A program made the translations under genes and the position numbers. The notes under the pieces are model-generated. The model ran no database searches, was not told the origin of the DNA, and was given only the letters and a program-made list of their open reading frames with translations. DNA of 64,000 nt from assembly GCF_014899185.1 (NCBI RefSeq), contig NZ_CP045201.1, positions 1,348,501 to 1,412,500 of the forward strand, read 5' to 3'. This DNA is from Pseudooceanicola spongiae. Its GTDB lineage: Bacteria; Pseudomonadota; Alphaproteobacteria; Rhodobacterales; Rhodobacteraceae. This document shows positions 25,076-35,023 of this stretch, piece by piece (position 1 is the stretch's first letter; every line of letters begins with the position of its first letter).

Positions 25076-27790
25076 TCAGCGCCCGCGATACAGGCCCGCC
25101 TCAACGGTTTCCAGAAGATCCTTTCGAGACACCGGCTTCATCAGGCGGATGTCGCCTGGAGACAGACCATTTCCGTGAGCTGTCGCTTCTGAGGCATAAC
25201 CCGACAGGAAAACGAACGCTGTTTGAGGGCGCAGCAGCCGACATTCCTTGGCCAGATCCGGCCCCTGCAGGCGTCCCGGCATCACGATATCCGTGAGGAC
25301 CATGTCGAATTCGGGATCAGCCTGAAACAGCTCAAAAGCGATGTCGCCGGTGACGGCGGTTGTCACATCGTAACCTGCCGAAACAAGCGTTTTCTTGAGA
25401 ACGGCCATGACCTCGGGCTGGTCTTCCGCGAGCAAGAGACGCGCGTGCGGCGCCTGAGCTGCGGTGCCTGTCCCTGGCTGAGCCCCTGCGTCTTCGCCCT
25501 GACGTTCCTGCGACACGGCAGGAAAATAAAGCGTGAAGCAGGCGCCTTCCCCCAGTCTAGACTCGACCTCGATCATGCCGCCGGACTGCCTGGCAAAACC
25601 TTCGACCATCGACAGGCCAAGACCGGTGCCCTGCCCCACGGATTTCGTCGTGAAAAAGGGATCGTAAATCTGGTCGATGATCTCGGGCGGGATGCCCGGC
25701 CCGGTGTCGGTGAGCGATACCAATACATAGTCACCCGCCGGCAGGATCTCTTGACCGGCACGGGACACGGTTGCATCAATGGTCAGGTTCGCCGTCTGGA
25801 TCGTCAGCTTGCCGCCGGTGTCCATGGCATCGCGCGCATTCACGATCAGATTGAGAAGAGCACTCTGCAGGGAACTCTGGTCGATCCGAACCGGCCACAG
25901 ACCCTCCTGAAACAGCGTGTTGAATTCGATATTCGACGGGATCGTGCGCCGCATCCAGCGCTCTGTTTCCCGCACCGTCTGGTTCAGGTCCAGAACCGTC
26001 GGGTCCAGCCGTGCCTTGCGCGCATACGCCAACATGCTGCGGGTCAGATCCGCGCCGTGCTTCACGGCCTTTATACCGGCCTCAATCAGCGTGCTTGTCT
26101 CGTTGCCGTCAAAGTCCTGTGCATCGAGTTCCAGTTGCAGAAGTTCGAGATTGCCCATGATGACGGCAAGCAGGTTGTTGAAATCATGCGCCACCCCGCC
26201 GGTGAGCTGCCCTATTGCCTCCATTTTCTGAGCTTGTTGAAGCTGCTTCTGGCGCGTGCGTTCTTCGGTGACGTCCTCTATCAGGGAAATGACACCGTTG
26301 CCGCTTGTCGGGATTTCCGTAGCGATGACCGTGCGACCGCTCGTCTGTTCGTGCAGCCAGCGCTGCCGTTTGATGCGCGCGCCCCGGATCCGCTCCCGGA
26401 CGTATTCCTCTGGATCGTCATAACCGAACTGACCGGCCATATTAGCGGCAGAATTTCGGACAATATCCCTGAACGGGACACCGGGCACGAGCAGGTGGCT
26501 GCTGATCGGCAGCATGGTTCTGTACAGGGAGTTGCACATGACCAGTTCAAATTTATGATCGTAGTACGCCACCCCAAGCGGCAGCGCCTCACTGCCTTCG
26601 AACAGAATGTCCCGCAGGCGGCTCAGCATGCGTTCACTGGTCTTACGTTCGGAGATGTCGATATTGGTGCCGACGATCCGGACAACCTCGCCGTCGCGTA
26701 TGGTCAGAAATGCCCGCGCCAGAATGTCGATCCAGCTGTTGTTCCGGTGCCGGACGCGAAACTCGACTTCTGGCGTTCTGGTGGCGTTCGGCGAGGGCCG
26801 GATCACGACAGCGCCGACACGCTCCTGGTCGTCAGGGTGAACGAGCGCCATGAATGTGTCTATGTCGGGCGGTGCGTCTTCCTCGGTGAAGCCCAGCATT
26901 TCGAGCCAGCGTGGCGAAAGATATGTCTCTCCAGTCTCGACATTGTGGTCCCACAGTCCGTCATTCGCGCCCTGCATGGCGAGCGAAAACCGTTCTTCGC
27001 TGATCTTGAGGTTTTCGGTCCCCTCTGCCACGCGCTGTTCCAGATTGGCGTTCAGGTCGGACAGCTGACGGCGAAGGTGGACCAGATCCGAAATGTCATA
27101 TTCGATGAGGACCGCAGCCGTCGCGCCCGTTGCCGGATCGCGGCCTCTGTGCCCCCTGATCCGGTGCGTGCGTGGTCCGTTTTGGGTCTGGACGTCAATT
27201 TCAGCCTCAAACACATCAGCGTTCCTGACAGCGTCAAACAGGGCCTCTATCTTATCCTGGCCGCCCAGCCGTTGGATCAGATCCTCCGCATCGTCCGGCT
27301 GAGTGCCGTAACATTCAAAAGATGCGGCATTCTGCGCCAGTAGCACCCCGGAGAGGGAAAACATGCTGAGGATGGCACCGGAATATCGCACGGCTTCCCC
27401 GATCCGCGCTGCCTGTAAATCCGGCCCAATGTCGCGTTTGCCCGTGATTTCAACCAAGAGCGCCGACCGGCCCCCGTCAATCAAGATCGGTTGAAACTGC
27501 ACCGTGACGGAAACAGGTTCGTCCCAAGGGTAAAGTGTCCAGGCCGCCTGGCGCAATTGAGGGTCATCCGGAGACAAATACATCCGCCGCAGCCGCCGCC
27601 GCACGCTTGCGCTGTCGGAAGAAAAGTCGCGCGCTATCAGCTCTTCAAGGCTCCCCGTTCGCCAGAACACCTGCGCGGCCTTGTTCCCCCACCAGATCCT
27701 GTGCTCGTCTAAGTCAAAGATCCAGACGGGCGCAGAGAGCGATTCCAGAACGGCAACACAGGACAGATCGGAGATGCTGAGTTTTGGCAT
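25076..27790 (-). CDS. Multi-PAS hybrid sensor histidine kinase with C-terminal receiver
   Basis: This is a 904-residue cytoplasmic hybrid kinase with no membrane segment. About four PAS domains precede the kinase core (near 10-110, 125-235, 265-385 and 395-505), the third after a coiled coil (LNANLEQRVAEGTENLKISEERF). The phosphoacceptor helix reads GGVAHDFNNLLAVIMGNLELL (about residue 535), the HWE/HisKA-type kinase with HDFNN. ATP-binding motifs NARDAMDTGG, DTGPGIPPEI and GTGLGLSMVEGF follow. The receiver (about 775-900) has DIVMPG as the phosphorylation site. There is no adjacent response regulator or output gene, so its partner is unknown. Confidence 0.92.
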   Translation of the reverse strand: MPKLSISDLSCVAVLESLSAPVWIFDLDEHRIWWGNKAAQVFWRTGSLEELIARDFSSDSASVRRRLRRMYLSPDDPQLRQAAWTLYPWDEPVSVTVQFQPILIDGGRSALLVEITGKRDIGPDLQAARIGEAVRYSGAILSMFSLSGVLLAQNAASFECYGTQPDDAEDLIQRLGGQDKIEALFDAVRNADVFEAEIDVQTQNGPRTHRIRGHRGRDPATGATAAVLIEYDISDLVHLRRQLSDLNANLEQRVAEGTENLKISEERFSLAMQGANDGLWDHNVETGETYLSPRWLEMLGFTEEDAPPDIDTFMALVHPDDQERVGAVVIRPSPNATRTPEVEFRVRHRNNSWIDILARAFLTIRDGEVVRIVGTNIDISERKTSERMLSRLRDILFEGSEALPLGVAYYDHKFELVMCNSLYRTMLPISSHLLVPGVPFRDIVRNSAANMAGQFGYDDPEEYVRERIRGARIKRQRWLHEQTSGRTVIATEIPTSGNGVISLIEDVTEERTRQKQLQQAQKMEAIGQLTGGVAHDFNNLLAVIMGNLELLQLELDAQDFDGNETSTLIEAGIKAVKHGADLTRSMLAYARKARLDPTVLDLNQTVRETERWMRRTIPSNIEFNTLFQEGLWPVRIDQSSLQSALLNLIVNARDAMDTGGKLTIQTANLTIDATVSRAGQEILPAGDYVLVSLTDTGPGIPPEIIDQIYDPFFTTKSVGQGTGLGLSMVEGFARQSGGMIEVESRLGEGACFTLYFPAVSQERQGEDAGAQPGTGTAAQAPHARLLLAEDQPEVMAVLKKTLVSAGYDVTTAVTGDIAFELFQADPEFDMVLTDIVMPGRLQGPDLAKECRLLRPQTAFVFLSGYASEATAHGNGLSPGDIRLMKPVSRKDLLETVEAGLYRGR

Positions 27791-28440
27791 GTGAAATCTT
27801 ACTATCTTAGCAAAAGTTGCCCAAGCTTGCGGATCGTTAAATCATTTCCCAAGTTCGAACACACCAGAATTGCGAGGGTAATGGCGTTGGCACATCCTGA
27901 CATAGAATGACTCGCTCCAGAATGCACCCATTATGGTGTTTTCGCATTATCAAGGCCGAGGTTTTCGGCGTAGGCGTCGCCTATGCAAGCTCGGAGCCAT
28001 TGTCAGCCTAATCCGTTCGGTACTGAGACCAGAATATTTGTCCTGGCGTTTCGGTCATCCTGGGCATGGCGTCTTTTTCGATATCCAATATTGCAAGCGA
28101 TGAACTTCAGAATGACTTCCATTCTCCCAATTCCAGCTGAAGAAATCTTATAAATGAAGGCATCCACACGGCGACGATAACGGGCTCATTGCGCACCGGC
28201 AGAAGCTGTAAGCTCGGCCTGATCACCGATCAGTCATCGAGCTGTGTGAATACTGCGCCATGATCGACCGACCGCTTTGGTGATGCAACAAAACCGCTCT
28301 GTCTTTGGGCCTCTGAGGTCAGTTGGTGATTGAACGCGTTGCCGAAGCCTCGGAGCATCGTCTTCACCCCGATATCCGAGTCCTGCGCCCCAATATTGAC
28401 CCACTGAACATATGCTCCTGCTACTAAGGAGAAGGCAGCA
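27791..28440. other. Intergenic region before the IS3-type relic
   Basis: These 650 bases are less GC-rich than the flanks. A minus-strand open frame (to 28230) reads GFGNAFNHQLTSEAQRQSGFVASPKRSVDHGAVFTQLDD but matches no family I recognise. The region may contain older mobile-element debris; no gene is supported. Confidence 0.4.
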
Positions 28441-28794
28441 ATGTGTGTGACGATGGACGGGAGCATCAAACGTTGGACTGCGAAGCGGAAGACAGCCCAG
28501 GTGATCGCGATCATTCAAGGCGAGACAACGGTGGCCGCAGCGGGCCGATCCTTCGATCTGACACCCTCTGAGATCGAGAGCCGGGTCGGGGATGCCAAGC
28601 GCGGCATGGAACTCGAAGCGGACCGTGGCTGCAGCGCAGCCGCCCAAGCCCCGAGGATGTCCCCGCTGGCCAATCCGTTCTACATCCATGCCCACTACGA
28701 CAAGCCGCTTAAAAATCTGCAGGAGGCCTATGGCGAGGCGATGCTTGAATTGCGCGCCCGACAAAAGTTGCAGACCCTCATGGTGAGGCCCTGA
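28441..28794 (+). CDS. IS3-type transposase OrfA
   Basis: This small protein (117 residues) is the helix-turn-helix OrfA of an IS3-like element. KRWTAKRKTAQVIAIIQGETTVAAAGRSFDLTPSEIESRVGDAKRGME is the DNA-binding part, and LKNLQEAYGEAMLELRARQKL is the leucine-zipper-like helix near the C terminus. TAAGGAG precedes the ATG. It is followed directly by a broken OrfB, so the element cannot move by itself. Confidence 0.8.
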   Translation: MCVTMDGSIKRWTAKRKTAQVIAIIQGETTVAAAGRSFDLTPSEIESRVGDAKRGMELEADRGCSAAAQAPRMSPLANPFYIHAHYDKPLKNLQEAYGEAMLELRARQKLQTLMVRP

Positions 28795-29340
28795 GCCGCT
28801 CTTGGTTCGAGGTCAGGGCCGAACGGAGGACGGCAATTGATCCGGACGCTCGTTGAGGGCCTTCTGGTCGAGGGCCTCGCGGTGTCGATCGCCAGGCTTG
28901 GCCCCTTGGTTCGGCGTGCCGCTTCGGACAGCCTATGACAAACCGATCAAGTCAGCGCCGAAGATCGATCCGCGCTTCGCAGACCCGATCAAGGCGATGA
29001 TCGAGCAGGAGTTCCTGCTGAGGTCGGACAACGGTATTGTGTTCACCAGCCGTCCCTTCACGGCACAGGTCGCGCAGCGACGGGCTAAAGCAGGAGCTCA
29101 TCACCCATTCGCCCGTTCTCTCGGACCGATGACGCGCTCCACATTGCCCATAGCAGAACGGCAATGTGGAGCGCGTCATCGGGACACTCAAGGAGCAATG
29201 TGTTCACCGCCATCGCTTCGAGAGCATCCAGCATGCGAGCCGAGTCATCGGCGACTGTATCAGCGTCTACAACACCCGCCGCCCTCATCAGGCAATTACC
29301 ATGCCCCCCATGCCGACGCATTCAGGTGAGCGGCTTAAAC
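28795..29340 (+). pseudogene. IS3-type transposase OrfB, broken (integrase core remnants)
   Basis: Scattered pieces of a DDE transposase are readable in different frames: DPRFADPIKAMIEQE and LRSDNGIVFTSRPF, then LKQELITHSP and, after an inserted inverted segment, QNGNVERVIGTLKEQCVHRHRFESIQHASRVIGDCISVYNTRRPHQAI. The last glutamate of the catalytic triad region is present, but stops and frame changes interrupt the gene. The break before QNGNVERV is caused by a perfect 23-bp inverted duplication. The element ends shortly before the dnaE2 stop codon. Confidence 0.8.
29126..29182. repeat. Perfect 23-bp inverted repeat (snap-back duplication) inside OrfB
   Basis: Bases 29126-29148 are the exact reverse complement of 29160-29182, with an 11-base spacer. 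The right arm is the normal transposase sequence coding VERVIG. The left arm replaces coding sequence and introduces stops, so it appears to be a copy made by template switching. Confidence 0.9.
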
Positions 29341-29441
29341 TCAGCAGATGCAGATGGGTCGATACATCGACACCATTCCCGGTAAGTGCCAATGCCCGCC
29401 ATTTTACTGCGTTCAGCCCCCTCGCCCCGGCCCCAGCCATT

Positions 29442-32400
29442 TCAATGAAAATCCCGGCTTGGGAACAGGCGCTTGGCCTGATCGCGGGGGTGGTGGGCGC
29501 GGGGTGGATAGCGGGCTGGGCGCGGGGCATCGTCGGCCTGCGGTTGGGTGATGCCGACAGCCTCGTCCATCGGGTGGCCGAGGTCGGAGATGCGGTGCGA
29601 CAGATCCTCGATGCGCTCCGCGATCAGATGCACGACGATGCCTTCGCGCTGCAAGTGCCCGGTCACGCGCAGCAAACGGCCCCCCATGACGATGCGCCGG
29701 AACCGCTCATACACCTTCGGCCAGACGACGATATTGGACACGCCCGTCTCATCCTCCAGCGTGAGGAAGATCACCCCGGACGCCGTGCCGGGACGTTGGC
29801 GGGTGATCACGAGGCCGCAGACGCTGGTGCGTTTCAGCGGCGCAGTGGCAAGCTCGGCATGCGGCGTCAGCCCGGGGATCGAGGGGCGCAGCAGCTCCAT
29901 CGGGTGCGCGCGCAGAGTGAGACGCAGCGAGACATAATCCTCGACCACCTCCTCGCCCAAGTGCATCTGCGGCAGCGTCACGACAGGCTCCTGCCCGCCC
30001 TCCCCGTCCAGCGGATCGGCAAACAGCGGCAGCGGCGCAGGCGCGGAAATCGCCTTCACCGCCCAGAGCGCATCGCGCCGTGTCAGCCCCATGCCGGTGA
30101 AGGCATCCGCCTCGGCCAGACGCTCCAGCGTGGCGGGCGCAACCCCGGCGCGCAGCCACAGGCTCTCGGGATCGGGATAGCCATTGCCACGTGCCCCAAC
30201 GATCCAGCCCGCGTCTTCCTCGCGGAAGCCCTTGATCTGGCGGAACCCCAGCCGCAGCGCCAGCGTGCCATCGGCGCGACGTTCCAGAGTGTTGTCCCAA
30301 GCGCTGTTGTTGACGCAGACGGGCCGCACCTCGACGCTATGTTCGCGGACATCGCGCACGATCTGGGCCGGGGCATAGAACCCCATCGGCTGGGCGTTCA
30401 GCAGCGCGCAGGCAAAGACCGCCGGATGATGGCACTTCAGCCAGGACGACACATAGGTCAGCATCGCAAACGCCGCCGCATGGCTTTCGGGAAAGCCGTA
30501 ATCGGCAAAGCCTTCGATCTGGGCAAAGCAGGCCTCGGCCACCTCCTGCGCATAGCCATTGCGCCGCATGCCGCGAATGAAGCGATCCCGATGCGCGCCG
30601 ATGGTGCCCATGCGCCGGAACGACGCGAGCGAGCGGCGCAGATGATCCGCCTCCTCGGCCGAATAGCCCGCACCGACAATGGCAATCTGCATCGCCTGCT
30701 CCTGAAACAGCGGCACGCCGAGGGTCTTGCGCGTCACCTCGCGCAGCGCCGGGCCAAAGGGTTCGGGCTGCTCCAGCCCCTGACGGCGGCGGATATAGGG
30801 CTGCACCATGCCGCCCTGGATCGGACCGGGGCGCACGATGGCGACCTCGATCACCAGATCGTAGAACACCCTCGGCTTCATGCGCGGCAGAAAGTTCATC
30901 TGCGCCCGGCTCTCCACCTGAAACACCCCCACCGCATCGGCGCGACACAGCATGTCATAGGTGTGCTCATCCGCCTGCGGCACCGTCTCCAGGCTCAGAT
31001 GCCGCTGCTCATGCTGGGCGAGCAGGTCAAAGGCCTTGCGGATACAGGTCAGCATCCCCAGGCTCAGCACATCGACCTTCAGGATGCCCAGGGCGTCGAT
31101 ATCATCCTTGTCCCACTCGATGACCGTGCGCCCCTCCATCGCCGCGTTCTCGATCGGGCAGAGCTCATCCAGCCGCCCCTTGGTGATGATGAAGCCGCCG
31201 ACATGCTGCGACAGATGGCGGGGAAAGCCGATGATCTCGCCGATCAGCCGCAGGGTCTGCGACAGGCGGCGATCCTCGGGGTTCAGCCCCAGCTCGCGAA
31301 TGCGGTCCGGGTCGGCGCCCTTGTTCGACATGCCCCAGATCTGGCCCGACAGGCTCGCCGTCACGTCCTGGCTCAGGCCCATCACCTTGCCGACCTCACG
31401 AATGGCGGCGCGGCTGCGAAAGTGGATCACCGTGGCGCAGAGCCCTGCCCGCTCGCGCCCATACTTTTCATAGATCCACTGGATGATCTCCTCACGCCGC
31501 TCATGTTCGAAATCCACGTCGATATCCGGCGGCTCGCCCCGGTGACGCGAGATGAAGCGCTCAAAAACCATGCCGATCATGTCGGGCGACACGTCCGTGA
31601 TCCCAAGCAGATAGCACAGAATCGAATTCGCCGCCGAGCCGCGCCCCTGACAGAGGATCCCGCGCGAGCGCGCCTCGGCCACGATGTCATGCACCGTCAG
31701 GAAATAGGCGGCATAGCCGAGCTCGCCCACAAGGCTCAGCTCCTTTTGCAGCAGCCCATGCACCCGGTCCGTCGCGCCACGGGGATAGCGGCGAAAGAGC
31801 CCCTCCTCCGCCAGCCGCGCCAGCCGCTCCTGCGGTACTTCGCCCTGCGACAGCTCGTCGGGGTATTCATAGCTGAGCTCGGACAGATCGAAACTGCACC
31901 GGTTCGCAATGTCCTGCGTGCGCCGCAGCGCCGCCGGATGGTGGCGATAGAGCCAGCCCATATCACGGGCACTCTTCAGGCGACGCTCGGCATTCAGCAG
32001 CGCCCGCGTACCGATCTGGTCAATCGTCACCCCGCGCGCAGGCAGGTCAGCACATCCGCCAGCTGACGCCGCGCACCGTGGTGCATCAACACATCGCCAA
32101 CCGCGACCATCGGCGCCGAGGTCCGCAGCGCCAGCTGCGCGCAAGCGTTGAACCAGCCCTGATCCGACCCGTCATAGCGCGGCGCCGCACCAAGAAACAC
32201 CGCCCCCGGATAGCAGCGCACCAGCCGCTGGATCGGCGCGCGGGCCTGCGCCAGATCGGGGGGCGGCAGCGCGATCAGCAGCATCCCCTGACAGCCACGC
32301 TCCAGATCCGCCAGATCGAGATGACACTCCGCCTTGCCGGCGCGCCGCTTGCCAAGGGTCAGCAGCCGCGACAGCCGCTGATAGGCGGCCCGGTCGGTCG

Positions 32401-32749
32401 GCAGCGCCAACCACTCCACCGCGCAATCACGCAACACCAGACGGGTGCCGACGATCAGCCGGGGCAGCACCACCCCCTCAGGGCGCGCCAGATCCCTAGG
32501 CTCGCCAGTTTCCTGCCGCGAACAGGGGTCGATCTGGTGGGTCGAGCGGATGCGCAGATCCCCCTCGGCCTCGGCCCGCAACGTCTTCAGCGCACTATAG
32601 GCCCGCACCACCCCCGCCAGCGTGTTGCGATCGGTGATGGCAATCGCGCTCAGCCCCAGCTCGGCGGCGCGCAGCACCAGCTCCTCCGGATGCGATGCCC
32701 CTGTCAGGAAGGTGAAGTTCGAGGTCACGCACAGCTCGGCATAGCTCAT
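29442..32749 (-). pseudogene. dnaE2: Error-prone DNA polymerase DnaE2, single-base frameshift
   Basis: DnaE2 is the catalytic polymerase of the damage-induced ImuA-ImuB-DnaE2 mutasome. The N-terminal ~240 codons (PHP domain, MSYAELCVTSNFTFLTGASHPEELV) end at a TGA in CLRAG*, while the remaining ~870 residues continue in the next frame from GVTIDQIGTRALLNAERRLK to the usual C-terminal SRDFH. The shift lies in the run CCCC at 32030-32033 (GGGG on the coding strand); one more G would restore a full-length enzyme. Catalytic acidic motifs PDIDVDFEH and the alpha-subunit core are intact. Either the gene is newly inactivated or this is a sequencing error. It overlaps imuB by four bases. Confidence 0.85.
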
Positions 32750-34215
32750 ATGAATTCTCCCTGTACAAACCAGCCCGGGTTCTGCGGCGTGTAGAACAGC
32801 CAGAGCCGCCGCCCCTCCCGCGTTTCAACCTTCCAGTAATCCCGCAGACCAGAGCGCCAGCTGTCGTCCTCCAGCCACCACTCCGGCGCGATGCGCTCTG
32901 GCCCCGTGGCACGACCCGTGGTCAGCGACATCCGCCGCCAGCGAAACCGCTCGGGCGGGCGGGCGCCCTCGGCGCTGATCGCCTCGGGCGGGAACAGGCG
33001 CAAAGGGCGCGGGCGATGAGAGTGCCAGCCGCTTTCAGCCGCGCTGAACGCCGCAGGCGCGACGATAAAACTCCGCTCCGGAATATGGCTGTCGGCGGGC
33101 AGAAAGCGCTGGACGTTTTCTAGACCGATCCGCGTGCCGATCCGGGTGATCAGGTCGTTCAGCTGATCGGGCTGCACCTGCGCCGAGAGGCCGATCTGCT
33201 GCACCGGCAGCGCCTCGACCACCGTCGCCTCCAGCCGCATGACGTCGATGCCATAGCCCGCGTCGATATCGCCGAGCCCGCGTTCAAACAGCGGCAGGAT
33301 GCGCCCGGCGTCCCGCATCGCACTGGCCAGCCGCAGCTCAACCTGCTGGCTGCCCTGATCGACCCGGCGCAGCGTCAGCACCAGCGTGCGCGCCCCTGCC
33401 CCCTGCGCCTTCAGCTTGTCACAGAGCGGCGCCAACAGACGCTCCGTCGCGGACATGACATCGGGGAGCAGGCCGATCGGGTCGGGAAAGCTCAGCCGCA
33501 CGCCGTAGTGCGGCGGCTCGGCGCCGGGGCTGATCGCCTCGGGCACATCGCCCAGGGCCTGATCCAGCCGCAGCAACACACCGGGGCCGAAGCGGCGCGC
33601 CAGCGGGGCGCGGGCCGTCGCCTTCAGGTCGCCGATGCTGCGCAGGCCCAGCCGTTGCAACCCCGTCACCACCTCCGCCTCAAGACGCAGCGCGGCAACC
33701 GGCAGAGCGTCAAGCACCCCCGTCGTCTGGCCATAATGCGCCAGCGCCCAGGCCGCCCCGCGCGTGTCGCCCAGCCCCAACCGCAGTGTCAGGCCCGACC
33801 GCTCGGCCCGGGCGCGCATGTCGTCCAGCATCGCCGCCTCGCCGCCCCAGAGGTGGGTCGAGCCGGTGACATCCAGCACCAGACCATCCTCGCCCTCGCG
33901 CCCCACCCAGGGGCAATAGCGCGTCGCCCACCGGCGCAGCGCGCCCAGAAACCGCGCATCCAGATCGGGGCGTGCGGGCTGACTCAGCAGGTTGGGGCAA
34001 AAGGCGCGGGCATCGGCAAAACTCATGCCGCGATGCAGACCAAGGGTTTCGGCCTGAGCGTTCAGGCAATAGATCCGCTCAGCGTTCTTGTCGGTCAGGG
34101 TCAGCGCAAAGGGCGCCTCAACCGGGCGCGCCTTCAGAACCCGGTCGCAGGCCAACCGGGGAAACCACATGCACACGACGCGCTTCCTGAGACCATCGAA
34201 CATTCCAAGCCCCAA
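32746..34215 (-). CDS. imuB: ImuB, Y-family DNA polymerase-like mutasome protein
   Basis: ImuB bridges the beta clamp and DnaE2 in SOS mutagenesis. The 489-residue protein has the Y-family N terminus (VVCMWFPRLACDRVL, GLHRGMSFADARAFCPNL, LDVTGSTHLWGGE) but lacks the full set of catalytic acidic residues, as is normal for ImuB, which is a non-catalytic hub. The start is uncertain: ATGs at 34215, 34203 and 34170 all fall within the end of imuA. Its stop overlaps the dnaE2 start by four bases. Confidence 0.9.
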   Translation of the reverse strand: MGLGMFDGLRKRVVCMWFPRLACDRVLKARPVEAPFALTLTDKNAERIYCLNAQAETLGLHRGMSFADARAFCPNLLSQPARPDLDARFLGALRRWATRYCPWVGREGEDGLVLDVTGSTHLWGGEAAMLDDMRARAERSGLTLRLGLGDTRGAAWALAHYGQTTGVLDALPVAALRLEAEVVTGLQRLGLRSIGDLKATARAPLARRFGPGVLLRLDQALGDVPEAISPGAEPPHYGVRLSFPDPIGLLPDVMSATERLLAPLCDKLKAQGAGARTLVLTLRRVDQGSQQVELRLASAMRDAGRILPLFERGLGDIDAGYGIDVMRLEATVVEALPVQQIGLSAQVQPDQLNDLITRIGTRIGLENVQRFLPADSHIPERSFIVAPAAFSAAESGWHSHRPRPLRLFPPEAISAEGARPPERFRWRRMSLTTGRATGPERIAPEWWLEDDSWRSGLRDYWKVETREGRRLWLFYTPQNPGWFVQGEFI

Positions 34216-34699
34216 TAGTTCCTGATTTGTTCTTAATAATTTCCCAACGCATCAGAGTCGAGTCTTCCCTTTCGTCATCGAACTCGGGGCGCACCCGCCA
34301 GCGCGTCTCGGCCGCGTTCGAGCCCATGCCCTCAGGGATCAGGCACAGCCCCGTGGTGCCGCCCGCCTTCGCCGCCAATTGCAGCCGCCGCCCCTCGCGC
34401 AGATCCAGCGGGCGGGTGATCTCGATCAGCACGCAGGAGAGAGCGCCATCGCGCAGGGCTTCCTCGGCCACGGCGAGGCTGTCGACCTCCTGCTGCGTCC
34501 GCGCGATCAGCATTTGAGCCGGTTCACATACCGACAGGATACCGACGGGATACAGACCCTCTTTTTGCCACGCTGGCCGGATCCAGAGCGCGCGCCCCTG
34601 CCCCGCCGCCATCACCGCAAACGCAGCCGCCCCCGGCCCGCAGGCCTCATGGACGCGCCCGGGGCGCAAAGGGAAAATGGTGGCGAAATCTGGCAGCAT
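34118..34699 (-). CDS. imuA: ImuA, RecA-like SOS mutagenesis protein
   Basis: ImuA is the RecA/SulA-related accessory of the mutasome. The product of about 193 residues has the family look (GRVHEACGPGAAAFAVMAAG, RALWIRPAWQKEGLYPVGI, MRWEIIKNKSGTIGAWNVRW near the C terminus). The start MLPDFATIF is chosen because the SOS box and -10 element cover the two upstream ATGs, leaving the ATG at about the transcription start; no ribosome site is present, so the message may be leaderless. The 3' end overlaps imuB by 50-100 bases depending on the imuB start. Confidence 0.85.
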   Translation of the reverse strand: MLPDFATIFPLRPGRVHEACGPGAAAFAVMAAGQGRALWIRPAWQKEGLYPVGILSVCEPAQMLIARTQQEVDSLAVAEEALRDGALSCVLIEITRPLDLREGRRLQLAAKAGGTTGLCLIPEGMGSNAAETRWRVRPEFDDEREDSTLMRWEIIKNKSGTIGAWNVRWSQEARRVHVVSPVGLRPGSEGAPG

Positions 34700-34705
34700 G
34701 GCGCG

Positions 34706-34735
34706 GATCATAACAAGAACGTGGCCGCAATCCAA
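34706..34735 (-). promoter_or_regulatory. LexA (SOS) box and promoter of imuA-imuB-dnaE2
   Basis: On the minus strand GTTCTTGTTATGATC (34720-34706) matches the Rhodobacter-type SOS box GTTC-N7-GATC. It overlaps a -10 element TATGAT (34712-34707), which lies 17 bases after a -35-like TTGGAT (34735-34730). LexA binding would cover the -10. Seven bases separate TATGAT from the imuA ATG, so transcription should begin at or next to the start codon. Confidence 0.75.
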
Positions 34736-35023
34736 CAGGTCCAGCGCGAGAAAATCTCTGCAAGATAGAGCTATGCCTCCCTGTCAGGATCAGAGCGAAT
34801 GCAGACCCGATACAGCGAAAAAGCTCCCCAGAGAGAAACTTCAGCTCTTGCTCACCATTAACCGATATCGGCAAAGCTTACGCAGTGGAATTTGCAAACT
34901 CATCCTTTCGACCAGAGCCTGCAATGCTGCATGACACGACGCCGTTAGAAAAATCTGACAGTGCCGGCAAGCGCAGCATTTTGCCCGCTCGGCTGTGTAC
35001 TCTTCGGCCGAAGCTGCCATTCT

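Noticed and set aside
24393..25178. 261-codon open frame after the IS110 relic
   Set aside because: No recognisable domain, no ribosome site, atypical composition, and its end runs into the kinase gene on the other strand.
28230..28514. Minus-strand 94-codon frame overlapping the IS3 OrfA start
   Set aside because: No family match and it covers the OrfA ribosome site; could be old mobile-element debris but cannot be supported as a gene.
29166..32066. 966-codon plus-strand frame opposite dnaE2
   Set aside because: It begins with the genuine transposase tail but continues as arbitrary His/Arg-rich sequence through the dnaE2 antisense strand; it is a chance read-through.
34526..34556. TACCGACAGGATACCGAC, resembling the core of the 44-bp dispersed repeat
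   Set aside because: It lies inside imuA where it encodes the conserved YPVGILSVC segment; similarity is limited to the short TACCGAC word and is explained by coding sequence.
35002..35013. Perfect 12-bp palindrome CTTCGGCCGAAG after the GNAT gene
   Set aside because: Too short and GC-rich to separate from chance; no T-run follows, so a terminator cannot be claimed.
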